Below are positions 15,456 through 23,724 of a stretch of 38,676 bases of DNA, piece by piece. The stretch is taken from positions 1 to 38,676 of the forward strand of contig CALNAU010000109.1 of the NCBI GenBank assembly GCA_937874275.1, written 5' to 3'. How positions within the stretch are numbered: the first letter of the stretch is position 1; each line of letters opens with the position of its first letter. The translations under genes were made by a program, and so were the position numbers. The notes under the pieces were generated by a model, which searched no databases, was not told the origin of the DNA, and saw nothing but the letters and a program-made list of their open reading frames with translations. Source of the stretch: an uncultured Clostridia bacterium (GTDB taxonomy: Bacteria; Bacillota; Clostridia; Christensenellales; Aristaeellaceae).

Positions 15456-16106
15456 CTAAAACTCCGCCCGGCGATAGATGTTCTGGCTGATGCGAACGGA
15501 CATTGCGGCCAGGGCAATTACCACCACTACCAACAGCGCTGGGCCTGTCCAGGCGTTGAGCAGCGCGCCCACGCGCGCCAGAAAGGCCGCGATGGCCGAA
15601 CCAGCGTTGCCTTTACCCAACCGCTGCGGCAAAATGAGAATCGCCAGATAGAGGGCCATGCTGACCCATGTGCCATAGCGGGGGCTCATGTAGGACAGCG
15701 GCATCAGTAAAATGTGATATAGCACGCCCGTAGCAGCCATCATCAGCCACAGAATATGAGCCGGCATGGTCAGCCGCACGCCAAAGAGTGAAAGTGCTGC
15801 CAACAAAAGGCTGAGGTACGCCGCGTACAGCACCGCGCTGAGAAACACATAGGCGTACTTGGCCACCACCACCTGTCTTCGGGTGACAGGCAGGGAATTG
15901 AGCAACAGGTTGTCCGGGCGATTGACCGCGGCAAAGCGGCACTGGTTGAACACCAGGTGCGTGTACATGATGTATGTAAACATGGCCATGAAAACGGCGT
16001 TGTCCGGCTCAAACAGGCATACAGCCGCCAGCCCCACCCCCATCGCCAGGGCGACCAGGTGCACCCAAGCCGTGGTCAGGATTTCCTTCTTCATCAATTG
16101 TAGCAT
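15456..16106 (-). CDS. ABC-2 type membrane protein (ABC2_membrane_5-like), copy 1
   Basis: A 216-aa membrane protein with about six spans, starting MLQLMKKEILTTAWVH at 16106 after GAGGGA. The hallmark block DNLLLNSLPVTRRQVVVAKY is at about residues 57-76, and the C-terminus is IYRRAEF. Longer upstream in-frame sequence overlaps the previous gene and looks non-coding, so the internal ATG was chosen. It lies 10 bases after the previous gene and 45 bases before its paralogue. It probably forms part of the exporter energised by the ATPase of this operon. Such PF13346 proteins are usual partners of YtrA/BcrA-like ATPases. Confidence 0.8.
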   Translation of the reverse strand: MLQLMKKEILTTAWVHLVALAMGVGLAAVCLFEPDNAVFMAMFTYIMYTHLVFNQCRFAAVNRPDNLLLNSLPVTRRQVVVAKYAYVFLSAVLYAAYLSLLLAALSLFGVRLTMPAHILWLMMAATGVLYHILLMPLSYMSPRYGTWVSMALYLAILILPQRLGKGNAGSAIAAFLARVGALLNAWTGPALLVVVVIALAAMSVRISQNIYRRAEF

Positions 16107-16116
16107 AGCGATTCCC

Positions 16117-16704
16117 TCACAGGCGCGGGGGGTTAAGAAGCCCCAGCGCCAGAAAACCAAGCCATCCGCCCAGCCCGCCCAGCAGGGCTGCCGGTACGCT
16201 AAGCCAGGGCAGGAAGACCGGCCCCTTGTCGCTCTGGAAGATGACAAAGTTGAGCACCAGGATGATGACCAACATGCTCATCACCCGGGCAACCTCCGGC
16301 CGCAGCCACAGCCCCATGGCGGTCAGCAGGCCGGTCAGCAGAAGGCCGATGCCCAGCGCCTTGGGCACTATATCTGCCATGAACTTGTCGGGACCTGCAA
16401 TCAGCATGAATGCGATGGCCAGCAGCGCCGTCCCCAGCACCGCCACCGCCTGGTACAAAAACATGCCCACCACATGGTCGCGCACCATCACCGGGAACTG
16501 CGTCACCCCGGTGCGGATGCTGGTGTTGTCAGCGCGTGTGCTGAAAAGCCCCAGGATGACATAGGCAATGAGGATGGCCGGGAAAGCCGAGCCATTGAAC
16601 CCCGGCAGCAGGCGAAACAGGAAGGGCACCGCGAAGGTAACCAGCATGCTGCGGGCGTCCCCCAGCAGGGTCCGCAGCTCCTTCACCATCACCTTAAGCG
16701 CCAT
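16117..16704 (-). CDS. Membrane protein of the GntR-ABC operon (putative ABC permease subunit)
   Basis: A 195-aa hydrophobic protein beginning MALKVMVKELRTLLGDARSM, with about five or six spans. The amphipathic start, KELRTLLGDAR, is typical of ABC-2 permeases. The ATG at 16704 overlaps the ATPase stop by 11 bases (16694-16704), showing translational coupling, and a G-rich ribosome binding site lies upstream. It is not obviously related to the two PF13346-like proteins that follow. By position it is a permease subunit, but it may be an accessory protein. Confidence 0.72.
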   Translation of the reverse strand: MALKVMVKELRTLLGDARSMLVTFAVPFLFRLLPGFNGSAFPAILIAYVILGLFSTRADNTSIRTGVTQFPVMVRDHVVGMFLYQAVAVLGTALLAIAFMLIAGPDKFMADIVPKALGIGLLLTGLLTAMGLWLRPEVARVMSMLVIILVLNFVIFQSDKGPVFLPWLSVPAALLGGLGGWLGFLALGLLNPPRL

Positions 16705-17548
16705 GCCGATCCCCCCTCGTGTGGAAGAACATGATGTCTTCCAGGCTGGGCTTGTCAAGCAGCAGCCCCTCCCCCTGGACGGGATGGCTGGCCAGTCCTT
16801 CAAAGCCATGGGCGCTGACCGTCACACCAATCAGCTCGCGGCGCAGCGCGTCGGTCAAATCTCCCGGTCCGCCCTTGACCAACACATACTGCTCGTACAG
16901 GCTGTCCTTATCCTGGCTGAGCACAATTTTGCCCCGGTCAATGAAGGTGATGTAGTCGGCCACGCGGTCCAGGTCCGAGGTGATATGGGTGGAAAAGAGG
17001 ATGCTGTTTTCCTCCCGCTGCATCACATCCAGCAGAATGTCCAGCAGTTCGCGGCGGAATACCGGGTCCAATCCGGCGGTGGGTTCATCCATGATGAGCA
17101 GCTCTGCCCCGTGGCTCAGCGCCAGGGCTAGGGCGTACTTGGTGCGCATGCCCTTGGACAGGGTTTTGATTTTCTGGTCGGCGTTCAGCTCAAACCGGCG
17201 CAGGTAATCCTCGTACAGCGATTGGTCCCACTTGGCGTAGAACGGACTGATGAGGCCGGTCATCCGCCGGATGCTGAGGTTTTCATAGTAGACGGGCTCA
17301 TCGTACACAAAGCCGATGCGCTGCTTGATTTCCCGCTCAAAGCGGATATGATCCTGCCCAAAGACCTCAATGGTGCCCGCGTCCGCGCGCATCAGGTTCA
17401 TGATCAGCTTCAACGTGGTGGTTTTGCCCGAGCCGTTAGGCCCGATGAAGCCCATGATGTAGCCGCGGGGCAAAGCAAAGCTGATATTGTCCAGCGTAAA
17501 GCCGCCGAATTCCTTGCGCAGGTTTTTGATGTCCAGTATGTTTTCCAT
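16694..17548 (-). CDS. ABC transporter ATP-binding protein (YtrB/BcrA-like)
   Basis: A 284-aa ATPase. Walker A is GPNGSGKTTTLKLIMNL (about 38-54), the signature is TLSKGMRTKYALALAL, Walker B is ELLIMDEPTAGLDP and the switch histidine is in STHI. A C-terminal extension of about 70 residues after the nucleotide-binding domain is common in YtrB/BcrA-type exporters. GGGAGGAG lies 5 bases before ATG 17548, which itself starts one base after the GntR stop region. It energises export by the three following membrane proteins. Relatives in Bacillus respond to cell-wall antibiotics; this role is inferred from gene order. Confidence 0.92.
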   Translation of the reverse strand: MENILDIKNLRKEFGGFTLDNISFALPRGYIMGFIGPNGSGKTTTLKLIMNLMRADAGTIEVFGQDHIRFEREIKQRIGFVYDEPVYYENLSIRRMTGLISPFYAKWDQSLYEDYLRRFELNADQKIKTLSKGMRTKYALALALSHGAELLIMDEPTAGLDPVFRRELLDILLDVMQREENSILFSTHITSDLDRVADYITFIDRGKIVLSQDKDSLYEQYVLVKGGPGDLTDALRRELIGVTVSAHGFEGLASHPVQGEGLLLDKPSLEDIMFFHTRGDRHGA

Positions 17549-17549
17549 G

Positions 17550-17921
17550 TTACTCCTCCCACAAAATGCGGAGCATCTGCTCCAGTTCCTCGTAGTCAAA
17601 TCCCAGCAGCCGTGCCTCAATCAATGCCTCCGACAGCCTGGCCTCTATGGATTTCAGGCGCTTTTCGCGCATCATGGCACTATCCTGCGCCGCCACAAAG
17701 GAGCCCTTGCCCTGGATGGACTCCACAAAGCGCTCCGCCTCCAGCTCGTCGTAGGCGCGCTTGGTGGTAATCACCGAGATGCGCAAATCCCGCGCCAGCG
17801 CCCGGATGGAAGGCAGCGGGTCGCCAGGGCTCAGTTCCCCCTTCATGATGGCATCCTTGATTTGCTCGACAATCTGCTCCCAGATGGCCAGGCGGCTGTC
17901 GTTGGACAGCACAATGCGCAT
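17550..17921 (-). CDS. GntR-family repressor, YtrA subfamily
   Basis: A 123-aa regulator starting MRIVLSNDSRLAIWEQIVEQ at 17921, chosen because GTGAGG lies just upstream and the N-terminus fits the family. The winged helix is LPSIRALARDLRISVITTKR with AYDELEAERFVESIQGKGSF (about 40-85), the classic GntR pattern. The C-terminal part is short and helical, as in YtrA, with no effector-binding FCD or UTRA domain. It heads the ABC operon. A CATACT-N10-AGTATG inverted repeat overlaps its own -10 box, so it is likely autorepressing. Confidence 0.9.
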   Translation of the reverse strand: MRIVLSNDSRLAIWEQIVEQIKDAIMKGELSPGDPLPSIRALARDLRISVITTKRAYDELEAERFVESIQGKGSFVAAQDSAMMREKRLKSIEARLSEALIEARLLGFDYEELEQMLRILWEE

Positions 17922-17939
17922 ACGCCTCACCTCACTGTT

Positions 17940-17983
17940 CATACTTTTCATTTACAGTATGCACACCATGGTACAGATGTCAA
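17940..17983 (-). promoter_or_regulatory. Promoter and likely GntR operator of the ABC operon
   Basis: On the minus strand TTGACA (17978-17983) and TACTGT (17954-17959) are 18 bases apart. The inverted repeat CATACT 17940-17945 / AGTATG 17956-17961 with a 10-base centre overlaps the -10 box, the position expected for autorepression by a YtrA-type repressor. Confidence 0.65.
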
Positions 17984-18322
17984 GCCCCTGTGATAAATTT
18001 TTTCTCCTTCTGATAGTTAGCAAAGGCTAATTCATTTATAGTTAGTTTTATGTATCTCCTTCATCTTCACGGTATCTTGACGACTCTCCGAGGTATCTGA
18101 CCCCTCTTCGCCTCCAGCAAAAGCCTGGGCGAAATCCCCTAACTATCCCGAATTTGGGTGCGCGTGATGTCTGCGAAACAGTGGGAACTCTCCGCACCCC
18201 GAATACTGGCTACGCAAGCCGGAAGCAGGGTATTTCATTCATATTTGGACTCATGATTGGAAGGAACGAAGAATGTGGGAACCTCCTTGGGTTATTGTAA
18301 TGGTGTGTACCTGGCCATTTCC
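17984..18322. other. Intergenic region between divergent operons, no gene found
   Basis: About 340 bases, more AT-rich than the surroundings, between the GntR promoter and the nadE promoter. Short open frames exist but none has a ribosome binding site, good codon use or a recognisable product. No stable hairpin with a U-tract was seen. It may hold decayed sequence. Confidence 0.5.
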
Positions 18323-18351
18323 TTGCCAATTGGTCGCCCGAATGGTATATT
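18323..18351 (+). promoter_or_regulatory. Promoter of the NAD biosynthesis operon
   Basis: TTGCCA 18323-18328 and TATATT 18346-18351 are 17 bases apart. Transcription would start about 12 bases before the first ATG, leaving almost no leader, so leader-based riboswitch control is unlikely. Confidence 0.7.
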
Positions 18352-18369
18352 TTTCGCGGAGGGATGCGT

Positions 18370-20193
18370 ATGGCAAAGCCCACATCGTTGATGAGAATCG
18401 CCCTGGCCAGCGTGGATGGCGCGCCGGCGGACATTGAGGCCAATACCAAGGATATGCTGGAGAAGATGCGCCGCGCGGAAGCTGACGGCGCGCGGCTGCT
18501 TGTGTTTCCCAAATTCAGCATACTGGGCGCCACAGCCGGTGACCTGGCGCGCAGCACGGTGCGCTTTCCCCTGTACCGCGCGGTGAAGCAACTGGCCGAG
18601 GCCAGCGGGGAATGCATGGTGGCGTTCAGCTTTTTATTCGGTTACAGCGAGCACTTTTACCCGGCGGTGGCCCTGGCCCACCGGGGGCGGCTGCGGTCCC
18701 TGCTGCTGCCCGAAGGCACCCGCGACCCGGAGAACGATACGCCCTTCCGCGCGCGCAGCACGCACTTTTTGGAGCTGGTGCGCCTGGCACACCCCTTCCG
18801 GCTGGAGCGGGAGCGACCCATCACCTTGCCCGGCAGCCAGGTGAAGCTGGCCGCGACGCTGGACACCAGCCCCGAAAATGCCCGTCGGCTATGCAGCCGG
18901 GGCGCGGCCCTCATCGCGCACATGGCGGCCGACCCGGCCTGCGCGCTGTGGCACCCCAGCCGCCTGGTGCAGCGGCGCAGCGCCGAGTGGGACTGTGCCC
19001 TGCTGTATGCCAACGCAGGGGGCTGTGAATCCACCACCGATGCCGCCTGGGGCGGCGAGCTGGCCGCCGCCTGCCGGGGCAAGCTGCTGGCCCTGACCCC
19101 CGCGTTTCAACAGGATGCCTATGTCACCCTTGCGTTCAACCCCTCGGCCAAGGCGGTCGGTGACAAAATACCGCCCCTGCCCGGTCGCGACAGCAAGATG
19201 CCCTACGCCCCGCTCAAAGGGCCGCTGCGCAGGCAATGGTGCGAGGAGGCGCTGACCATCCCCGCCCAGGCGTTGGCACAGCGTATGCGGCGCATTGGCG
19301 TGAAGCATGTGGTGGTGGGCCTGTCCGGAGGCCTGGACAGCGCGCTGGCCCTGCTGACGGGGGCCCGGGCGCTGACTTTGCTCGGCCTGCCGCGGGAAAA
19401 CCTGCTGGCCTGGTCGCTGCCCTGCTTTGGCACCAGCAGCCGCACCCGGCAAAACGCCCTGCGGCTGATGGACGCCCTGGGGCTGCCCCGGCGGGAGATT
19501 GACCTGACCGACAGCGTGACCCGCCACCTGAAGGACATCGGCCACGATGGCCGCCATGACGCCGCCTATGAGAACGCCCAGGCGCGGGAGCGCACCCAGG
19601 TGCTGATGGATTTGAGCAACATGCACGGCGGCCTGATGCTGGGCCCGGGCGACCTGAGCGAGCTGGCGCTTGGCTTTACCACCTATGGCGGGGACCATAT
19701 GAGCATGTACGCGGTCAATTCCGGGCTGCTCAAAACCGCCATCCGCCTGATGCTGGGCCATGTGGCAGACACCACCGACAACGCAGCGCTGCGCCGCGTG
19801 ATTCGCGGCATCCTGCGCACGCCCATCAGCCCGGAGCTGCTGCCAGGCGGGCAAACCGCCCAGCAGACCGAGCAGCTGCTTGGCAGCTACCTGATTAACG
19901 ACCACATCCTGTGGCTGTTCCTGAGCGGCTGGCGCATGCAGGAGTTGGCAAAGCGCCTGCACCGCATCCACGGCAAAACCTATACCCGCCTGGAGCTGCT
20001 GCACATGTTGGAGCGGTTTTTCCGCCGCTTTTTCGCGGCACAATTTAAGCGTAGCTGCATGCCTGACGGCCCGCGGGTGCTGGAGATAGACCTGTCCCCC
20101 CGCGGCGGGTTTGCCATGCCGTCGGATGCCTCGGCCCAGGCCTGGCTTGATGAAATCCGCGCACTGATCCACAAAGAGGAGCAACAGCCATGA
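18370..20193 (+). CDS. nadE: NAD(+) synthase, two-domain form with degenerate glutaminase domain
   Basis: A 607-aa enzyme making NAD from deamido-NAD, ATP and a nitrogen donor. The start at 18370 is preferred over 18364 because GGAGGG (18358-18363) abuts the latter. Residues 10-265 form a nitrilase-fold glutaminase-like domain; residues 290-600 the synthetase, with the P-loop SGGLDS at 319-324, YENAQARERTQVLMD, GPGDLSELALG, TYGGDHMSMY and QFKRSCMPDGPRV all intact. The glutaminase triad (Glu-Lys-Cys) is lost: the usual FPEL Glu is Lys48 (FPKFSILG), the LPK Lys is Glu115 (LPEGTRD), and the EICEDLW Cys region reads AATLDTSP (160-168) without cysteine. The enzyme should therefore use free ammonia or an outside donor. 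The stop overlaps the pncB start (ATGA). Confidence 0.9.
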   Translation: MAKPTSLMRIALASVDGAPADIEANTKDMLEKMRRAEADGARLLVFPKFSILGATAGDLARSTVRFPLYRAVKQLAEASGECMVAFSFLFGYSEHFYPAVALAHRGRLRSLLLPEGTRDPENDTPFRARSTHFLELVRLAHPFRLERERPITLPGSQVKLAATLDTSPENARRLCSRGAALIAHMAADPACALWHPSRLVQRRSAEWDCALLYANAGGCESTTDAAWGGELAAACRGKLLALTPAFQQDAYVTLAFNPSAKAVGDKIPPLPGRDSKMPYAPLKGPLRRQWCEEALTIPAQALAQRMRRIGVKHVVVGLSGGLDSALALLTGARALTLLGLPRENLLAWSLPCFGTSSRTRQNALRLMDALGLPRREIDLTDSVTRHLKDIGHDGRHDAAYENAQARERTQVLMDLSNMHGGLMLGPGDLSELALGFTTYGGDHMSMYAVNSGLLKTAIRLMLGHVADTTDNAALRRVIRGILRTPISPELLPGGQTAQQTEQLLGSYLINDHILWLFLSGWRMQELAKRLHRIHGKTYTRLELLHMLERFFRRFFAAQFKRSCMPDGPRVLEIDLSPRGGFAMPSDASAQAWLDEIRALIHKEEQQP

Positions 20194-21623
20194 GAAACCT
20201 GACCCTGATGACCGACCTGTACGAAATCACCATGCTGTACGGCTACTTCAAGAGCGGCATGCTGGAGCGCCGGGCGGTGTTTGACATGTTTTACCGACGC
20301 CAGGGCAACATGAACTACGCCGTGATGGCCGGCAACGAACAATTCAAGGATTACCTGGAGAACCTACGCTTTGACGAGGAAGATATCGCCTATCTGCGGG
20401 GCCTCAAGCTGTTCGATGAGGCCTTTCTGCAATACTTGAGCGGCCTGCGCTTCAGTTGCGATGTGGACATGGTGCCCGAGGGCAGCATCGTCTACGCGGG
20501 CGAGCCGCTGGTGCGGGTGGAGGGCCCCCTGGGCCAGGCGCAGCTGATAGAGACCGCGCTGCTCAACCTGGTCGGCCACCAGACGCTGATAGCCAGCAAA
20601 GCCAACCGCGTGGCGCGTGCCGCCCTGGGCGACCGGGTGATGGAGTTTGGCCTGCGCCGCGCCCAGGGGCCGGACGCGGGCATCTGGGGGGCGCGCGCCG
20701 CGGTGATTGGCGGCTGCACCTCCACCAGCAATACGCTGGCGGGCAAGATGTTTGACATCCCGGTCTCGGGCACCCACGCGCACAGCTGGGTGATGAGCTT
20801 TGAAAGCGAGCTGGCCGCCTTTCGCGCCTACGCCGCCGCCTATCCGGACAGCTGCCTGCTGCTGGTGGACACCTTTGACACCCTGCGCAGCGGCGTACCC
20901 AACGCCATCCAGGTGTTCCGCGAGCTGAAGGCCCGCGGCGGCACCCCGCGCGGCATCCGCCTGGACAGCGGCGACCTGGCGTACCTCAGCCGCAAGGCCC
21001 GCGAGATGCTGGACGAGGCCGGCTTCCCGGACACCATCATTGTGGCCAGCAACGACCTGGATGAGTACCTGATCCGCGACCTGAAGCTGCAGGGCGCGCG
21101 CATCGATCTGTGGGGCGTGGGCACCAAGCTGATTACCGGCGGGGAAACCCCGGCGCTGGGCGGCGTGTACAAGATGAGCGCCCTGGAAGAAAACGGCACC
21201 ATGATGCCCAAGATGAAGTTTTCTGACAACCCGGAGAAGGTGACGCTGCCGGGCAAAAAGGAGCTGTACCGCGTGTACGACGCGGACGGCATGGCGTTCG
21301 CCGATCTGATTACCCTGGCCGATGAAGGGATGGATGAATCGCAGCCGCTGACCCTCTTTGACCCCAAGAACACCTGGAAGCGCACCACCCTGACCGGCTA
21401 CCGCCTGCAAAAAATGCTACAGCCCTTCTGGCGCGGGGAGCGCTACGTCGGCCCCAGCCTGAGCGTGCACGACATCAGCGATTACCGCGCCAAGCAGGAA
21501 AAGCACATCTGGGAGGAGCAGCTGCGCCCCGTCAACCCGGAGCCCCCCAAGGTGGACCTCTCTCAAACCCTGTGGGATTTGCGGCATGAGCTGCTGCTCA
21601 AAGGCGGCAAGGAAGGCGCATGA
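20190..21623 (+). CDS. pncB: Nicotinate phosphoribosyltransferase
   Basis: A 477-aa cytoplasmic enzyme converting nicotinate, PRPP and ATP to nicotinate mononucleotide, the first step of the Preiss-Handler salvage route. It starts LTLMTDLYEITMLYGYF, the family hallmark. Further conserved blocks are EFGLRRAQGPDAGIWGARA, GTHAHSWVMSF (with the catalytic His), LLVDTFDTLRSGVPNAI, RLDSGDLAYLSRKAR and ASNDLDEYLI. The C-terminal extension is of normal length. It overlaps nadE by 4 bases and the next gene by 4 bases, so the three are coupled. Together with NadE it supplies NAD from nicotinate; the middle step (NadD) is not in the window. Confidence 0.96.
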   Translation: MRNLTLMTDLYEITMLYGYFKSGMLERRAVFDMFYRRQGNMNYAVMAGNEQFKDYLENLRFDEEDIAYLRGLKLFDEAFLQYLSGLRFSCDVDMVPEGSIVYAGEPLVRVEGPLGQAQLIETALLNLVGHQTLIASKANRVARAALGDRVMEFGLRRAQGPDAGIWGARAAVIGGCTSTSNTLAGKMFDIPVSGTHAHSWVMSFESELAAFRAYAAAYPDSCLLLVDTFDTLRSGVPNAIQVFRELKARGGTPRGIRLDSGDLAYLSRKAREMLDEAGFPDTIIVASNDLDEYLIRDLKLQGARIDLWGVGTKLITGGETPALGGVYKMSALEENGTMMPKMKFSDNPEKVTLPGKKELYRVYDADGMAFADLITLADEGMDESQPLTLFDPKNTWKRTTLTGYRLQKMLQPFWRGERYVGPSLSVHDISDYRAKQEKHIWEEQLRPVNPEPPKVDLSQTLWDLRHELLLKGGKEGA

Positions 21624-22156
21624 GAAAAGACCTATGCGTGCTGTGGGAGCCGGACGCCGATAGCGCCGCCCGGCTGGAAGCGTTGGCCCGCGCGGCCTCG
21701 GGCAGCGCCTTTTTGTGCACCGCCTTTCACCCCCACATCACGCTGGGCTGCTACCTGGATATCCAGGAGGAGGCGCTGGCAGCGTATATGCGGGAATTTG
21801 CCAAACAGGTCTCGCCCTTTCCCCTGGCGTTTGAAGAGATAGGCCTGCTGACGCCCACCGTGGCCGCCTGTTTCCCGGCCTGTGTCGGCGGGCTGCGCCA
21901 ACACCATCAAGCCTTTCACCAGCGCTATGACGAATACGCCGACCGCTGGACCAGCCTGTCGGGCGGCCTGTACACGCCCCATGTATCGCTGTATACCGGC
22001 CCCGGCGAAGTGGACGCGGACGCGCTGCGCCGCCTGAGCCGGGCGTTCGCCCCCTTCTGCGGCACCGCGCGGGTGCTGGCGCTCTCCTGGATTAAGGGCG
22101 AGGAGGATTATGAGATTCTGCTGCGGGTGCCGTTGGGGGAAGAGGAGAGAGCATGA
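21620..22156 (+). CDS. 2H phosphoesterase (2'-5' RNA ligase-like protein)
   Basis: A 178-aa protein with the two catalytic motifs of the 2H superfamily: HPHITLG (about 36-42) and TPHVSLY (about 115-121), spaced as in LigT/CPDase-like enzymes. Members open 2',3'-cyclic phosphates, including ADP-ribose 1'',2''-cyclic phosphate made during NAD-dependent RNA repair, or act on oligonucleotides. It overlaps pncB and the RhuM-Fic gene by 4 bases at each side. Its place in an NAD operon fits a role in handling NAD-derived or nucleotide cyclic phosphates, but this is inference. Substrate is unknown. Confidence 0.85.
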   Translation: MRKDLCVLWEPDADSAARLEALARAASGSAFLCTAFHPHITLGCYLDIQEEALAAYMREFAKQVSPFPLAFEEIGLLTPTVAACFPACVGGLRQHHQAFHQRYDEYADRWTSLSGGLYTPHVSLYTGPGEVDADALRRLSRAFAPFCGTARVLALSWIKGEEDYEILLRVPLGEEERA

Positions 22157-23127
22157 CAGAGAATAACAAGGTCGTCCTGTACGAATCGGCGGATGGGGTT
22201 GTGCATCTGGATGTTGCGTTGCGAGACGAAACCGTCTGGCTCAGCGTTGAGCAACTGGCTTCACTTTTCCAGCGCGATCGCAGCGTCATTCAACGCCATA
22301 TCACCAACATATATATGGAGCAGGAGTTGCTCAAGGAAGCAACCTGTGCAAATTTTGCACAGGTTCAAATGGAAGGGCGCCGAGAGATAACGCGCCAGAT
22401 TCCACACTATAATCTGGATGTCATTATCTCGGTGGGTTATCGTGTAAAATCCAGGGAGGGAACTCAGTTCCGCATTTGGGCAAACCGCATATTGAAGGAG
22501 TACCTCCTGCGCGGCTACGCTCTGAATCAAAAGCGGCTGAATCAGCTGAAGGTCTCCGTCGAAGTGCTCAAACGCGCCGGCGAACGCCTGAATAGCAGCC
22601 AGGTCTTAAACGTCATCTCCGCCTACACCGCGGCGCTGGATTTGTTGGACGACTATGACCGCCAACGGGTCGAAAAGCCATCGGGCAGAGAGGCTACACA
22701 ATCGCTTACCTATCAAGAATGCCGCGCCATCATTGATGACATGCGCTTTGGCGCGGAGAGCAACCTGTTTGGCAACGAAAAGGACGACTCGTTCCACGGT
22801 ATTCTGGCAGCCATAGAGCAAACCTTCGGCGGTCAGCCCCTTTACCCCACATTGGAAGAGAAAGCGGCCAATCTGCTGTACTTTATCGTCAAGGATCACA
22901 GCTTTTCCGATGGCAACAAGCGCATCGCGGCAGCCATCTTCCTGCACTACCTGCACAAGAACAACGCGTTGTTTTCGGGGGAGCGCAAACGTATCGCTGA
23001 TGATACGCTGGTGGCGCTGATTATCATGTTGGCCGAATCCAAGCCCCGCGAAAAGGAAACGATGGTCAACCTGGTGATGCAATTCTTGCAGGAACCCATG
23101 TTACAGGAGGACCATGAACACGCCTGA
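22153..23127 (+). CDS. RhuM-like protein fused to a Fic/Doc domain
   Basis: A 324-aa protein. The N-terminal RhuM part (about 1-135) contains VWLSVEQLASLFQRDRSVI, an Arc/Ant-like DNA-binding segment, and YNLDVIISVGYRVKSREGTQ, the RhuM hallmark. A helical linker follows. The C-terminal Fic/Doc domain (about 190-315) has HSFSDGNKR at 249-257: His249 and Asp253 are kept, but the second Gly of the Fic loop is Lys256, as in Doc, which phosphorylates EF-Tu rather than adding AMP. This RhuM-Fic/Doc architecture is known, its function is not. ATGA overlap with the upstream gene and 14-base overlap with the next couple it to the NAD operon. No separate Phd-like antitoxin is adjacent. Confidence 0.88.
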   Translation: MTENNKVVLYESADGVVHLDVALRDETVWLSVEQLASLFQRDRSVIQRHITNIYMEQELLKEATCANFAQVQMEGRREITRQIPHYNLDVIISVGYRVKSREGTQFRIWANRILKEYLLRGYALNQKRLNQLKVSVEVLKRAGERLNSSQVLNVISAYTAALDLLDDYDRQRVEKPSGREATQSLTYQECRAIIDDMRFGAESNLFGNEKDDSFHGILAAIEQTFGGQPLYPTLEEKAANLLYFIVKDHSFSDGNKRIAAAIFLHYLHKNNALFSGERKRIADDTLVALIIMLAESKPREKETMVNLVMQFLQEPMLQEDHEHA

Positions 23128-23641
23128 TATCACCCTGCGCAAAACCCTCACCGGCCGCATCCTGGACCTGGGCGGCGGCGGGGAGGGCGTCATCGGCCGC
23201 GTGTACGGCGGGCAGGTAACCGCCATCGATACCCGGCAGGAAGAGCTGGATGAAGCCCCGGACGGCTTTGAGAAGGTGGTGATGGATGCCCGTCAACTGA
23301 CCTTTGATGACGCGACATTTGACCATGTGACCGCTTTTTTCACGATGATGTACATCTCCACCTCGGACCACGAGCAGGTGCTGCGGGAGGCGTATCGGGT
23401 GCTCAAGACGGGCGGCTGCCTACACGTCTGGGATACAGCCATTGAAACCGCGCAGCCCTTTGTGGTACAGCTGGATATCGACGCGGACGGCACCCCCGTT
23501 CACACCGGCTATGGCATCCATGACGAGGATGCGGCACAGGACGCCCGGTGGTTTAAGGAACTGTGCGAAAAAGTCGGCTTTGGCCATGTAACAGTCGTGC
23601 AAACGGGCCCGCTGTTCGCGCTGCGGGCAGAAAAAACCTAA
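23114..23641 (+). CDS. Class I SAM-dependent methyltransferase
   Basis: A 175-aa small methyltransferase with motif I RILDLGGGGEGVIGRVYGG (about 15-33), an acidic ribose-binding residue in VTAIDTRQEEL, and the post-motif HVTAFFTMMYI then YRVLKTGGCLHVWD (motif III). It lacks a substrate domain beyond the core. ACAGGAGG gives a strong ribosome binding site, and the start overlaps the RhuM-Fic gene by 14 bases, so it closes the NAD operon. The C-terminus ends with a cyclohydrolase-like GPLFALRAEKT of no known meaning. Substrate unknown. Confidence 0.85.
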   Translation: MNTPDITLRKTLTGRILDLGGGGEGVIGRVYGGQVTAIDTRQEELDEAPDGFEKVVMDARQLTFDDATFDHVTAFFTMMYISTSDHEQVLREAYRVLKTGGCLHVWDTAIETAQPFVVQLDIDADGTPVHTGYGIHDEDAAQDARWFKELCEKVGFGHVTVVQTGPLFALRAEKT

Positions 23642-23724
23642 GGGATACACCCCACCGGGCGTACTGCCTGTCAAAATGCCCTCCCCGCTGTTACAATGGA
23701 TGTACTGCGATTGGGGAGGGGTTT

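Noticed and set aside
18180..18322. Possible degraded gene before nadE (frames with MWEPPW or SGYASRKQ)
   Set aside because: No ribosome binding site, no family resemblance and no intact frame longer than about 50 codons; reported as empty intergenic sequence.
18889..20184. Minus-strand open frame of 431 codons opposite nadE
   Set aside because: It covers the conserved synthetase motifs on the other strand and has no start signal.
22153..23127. Calling the RhuM-Fic protein an active AMP-transferase
   Set aside because: The Fic loop reads DGNKR with Lys in place of the second Gly, the Doc-like form, so AMP transfer should not be assumed.
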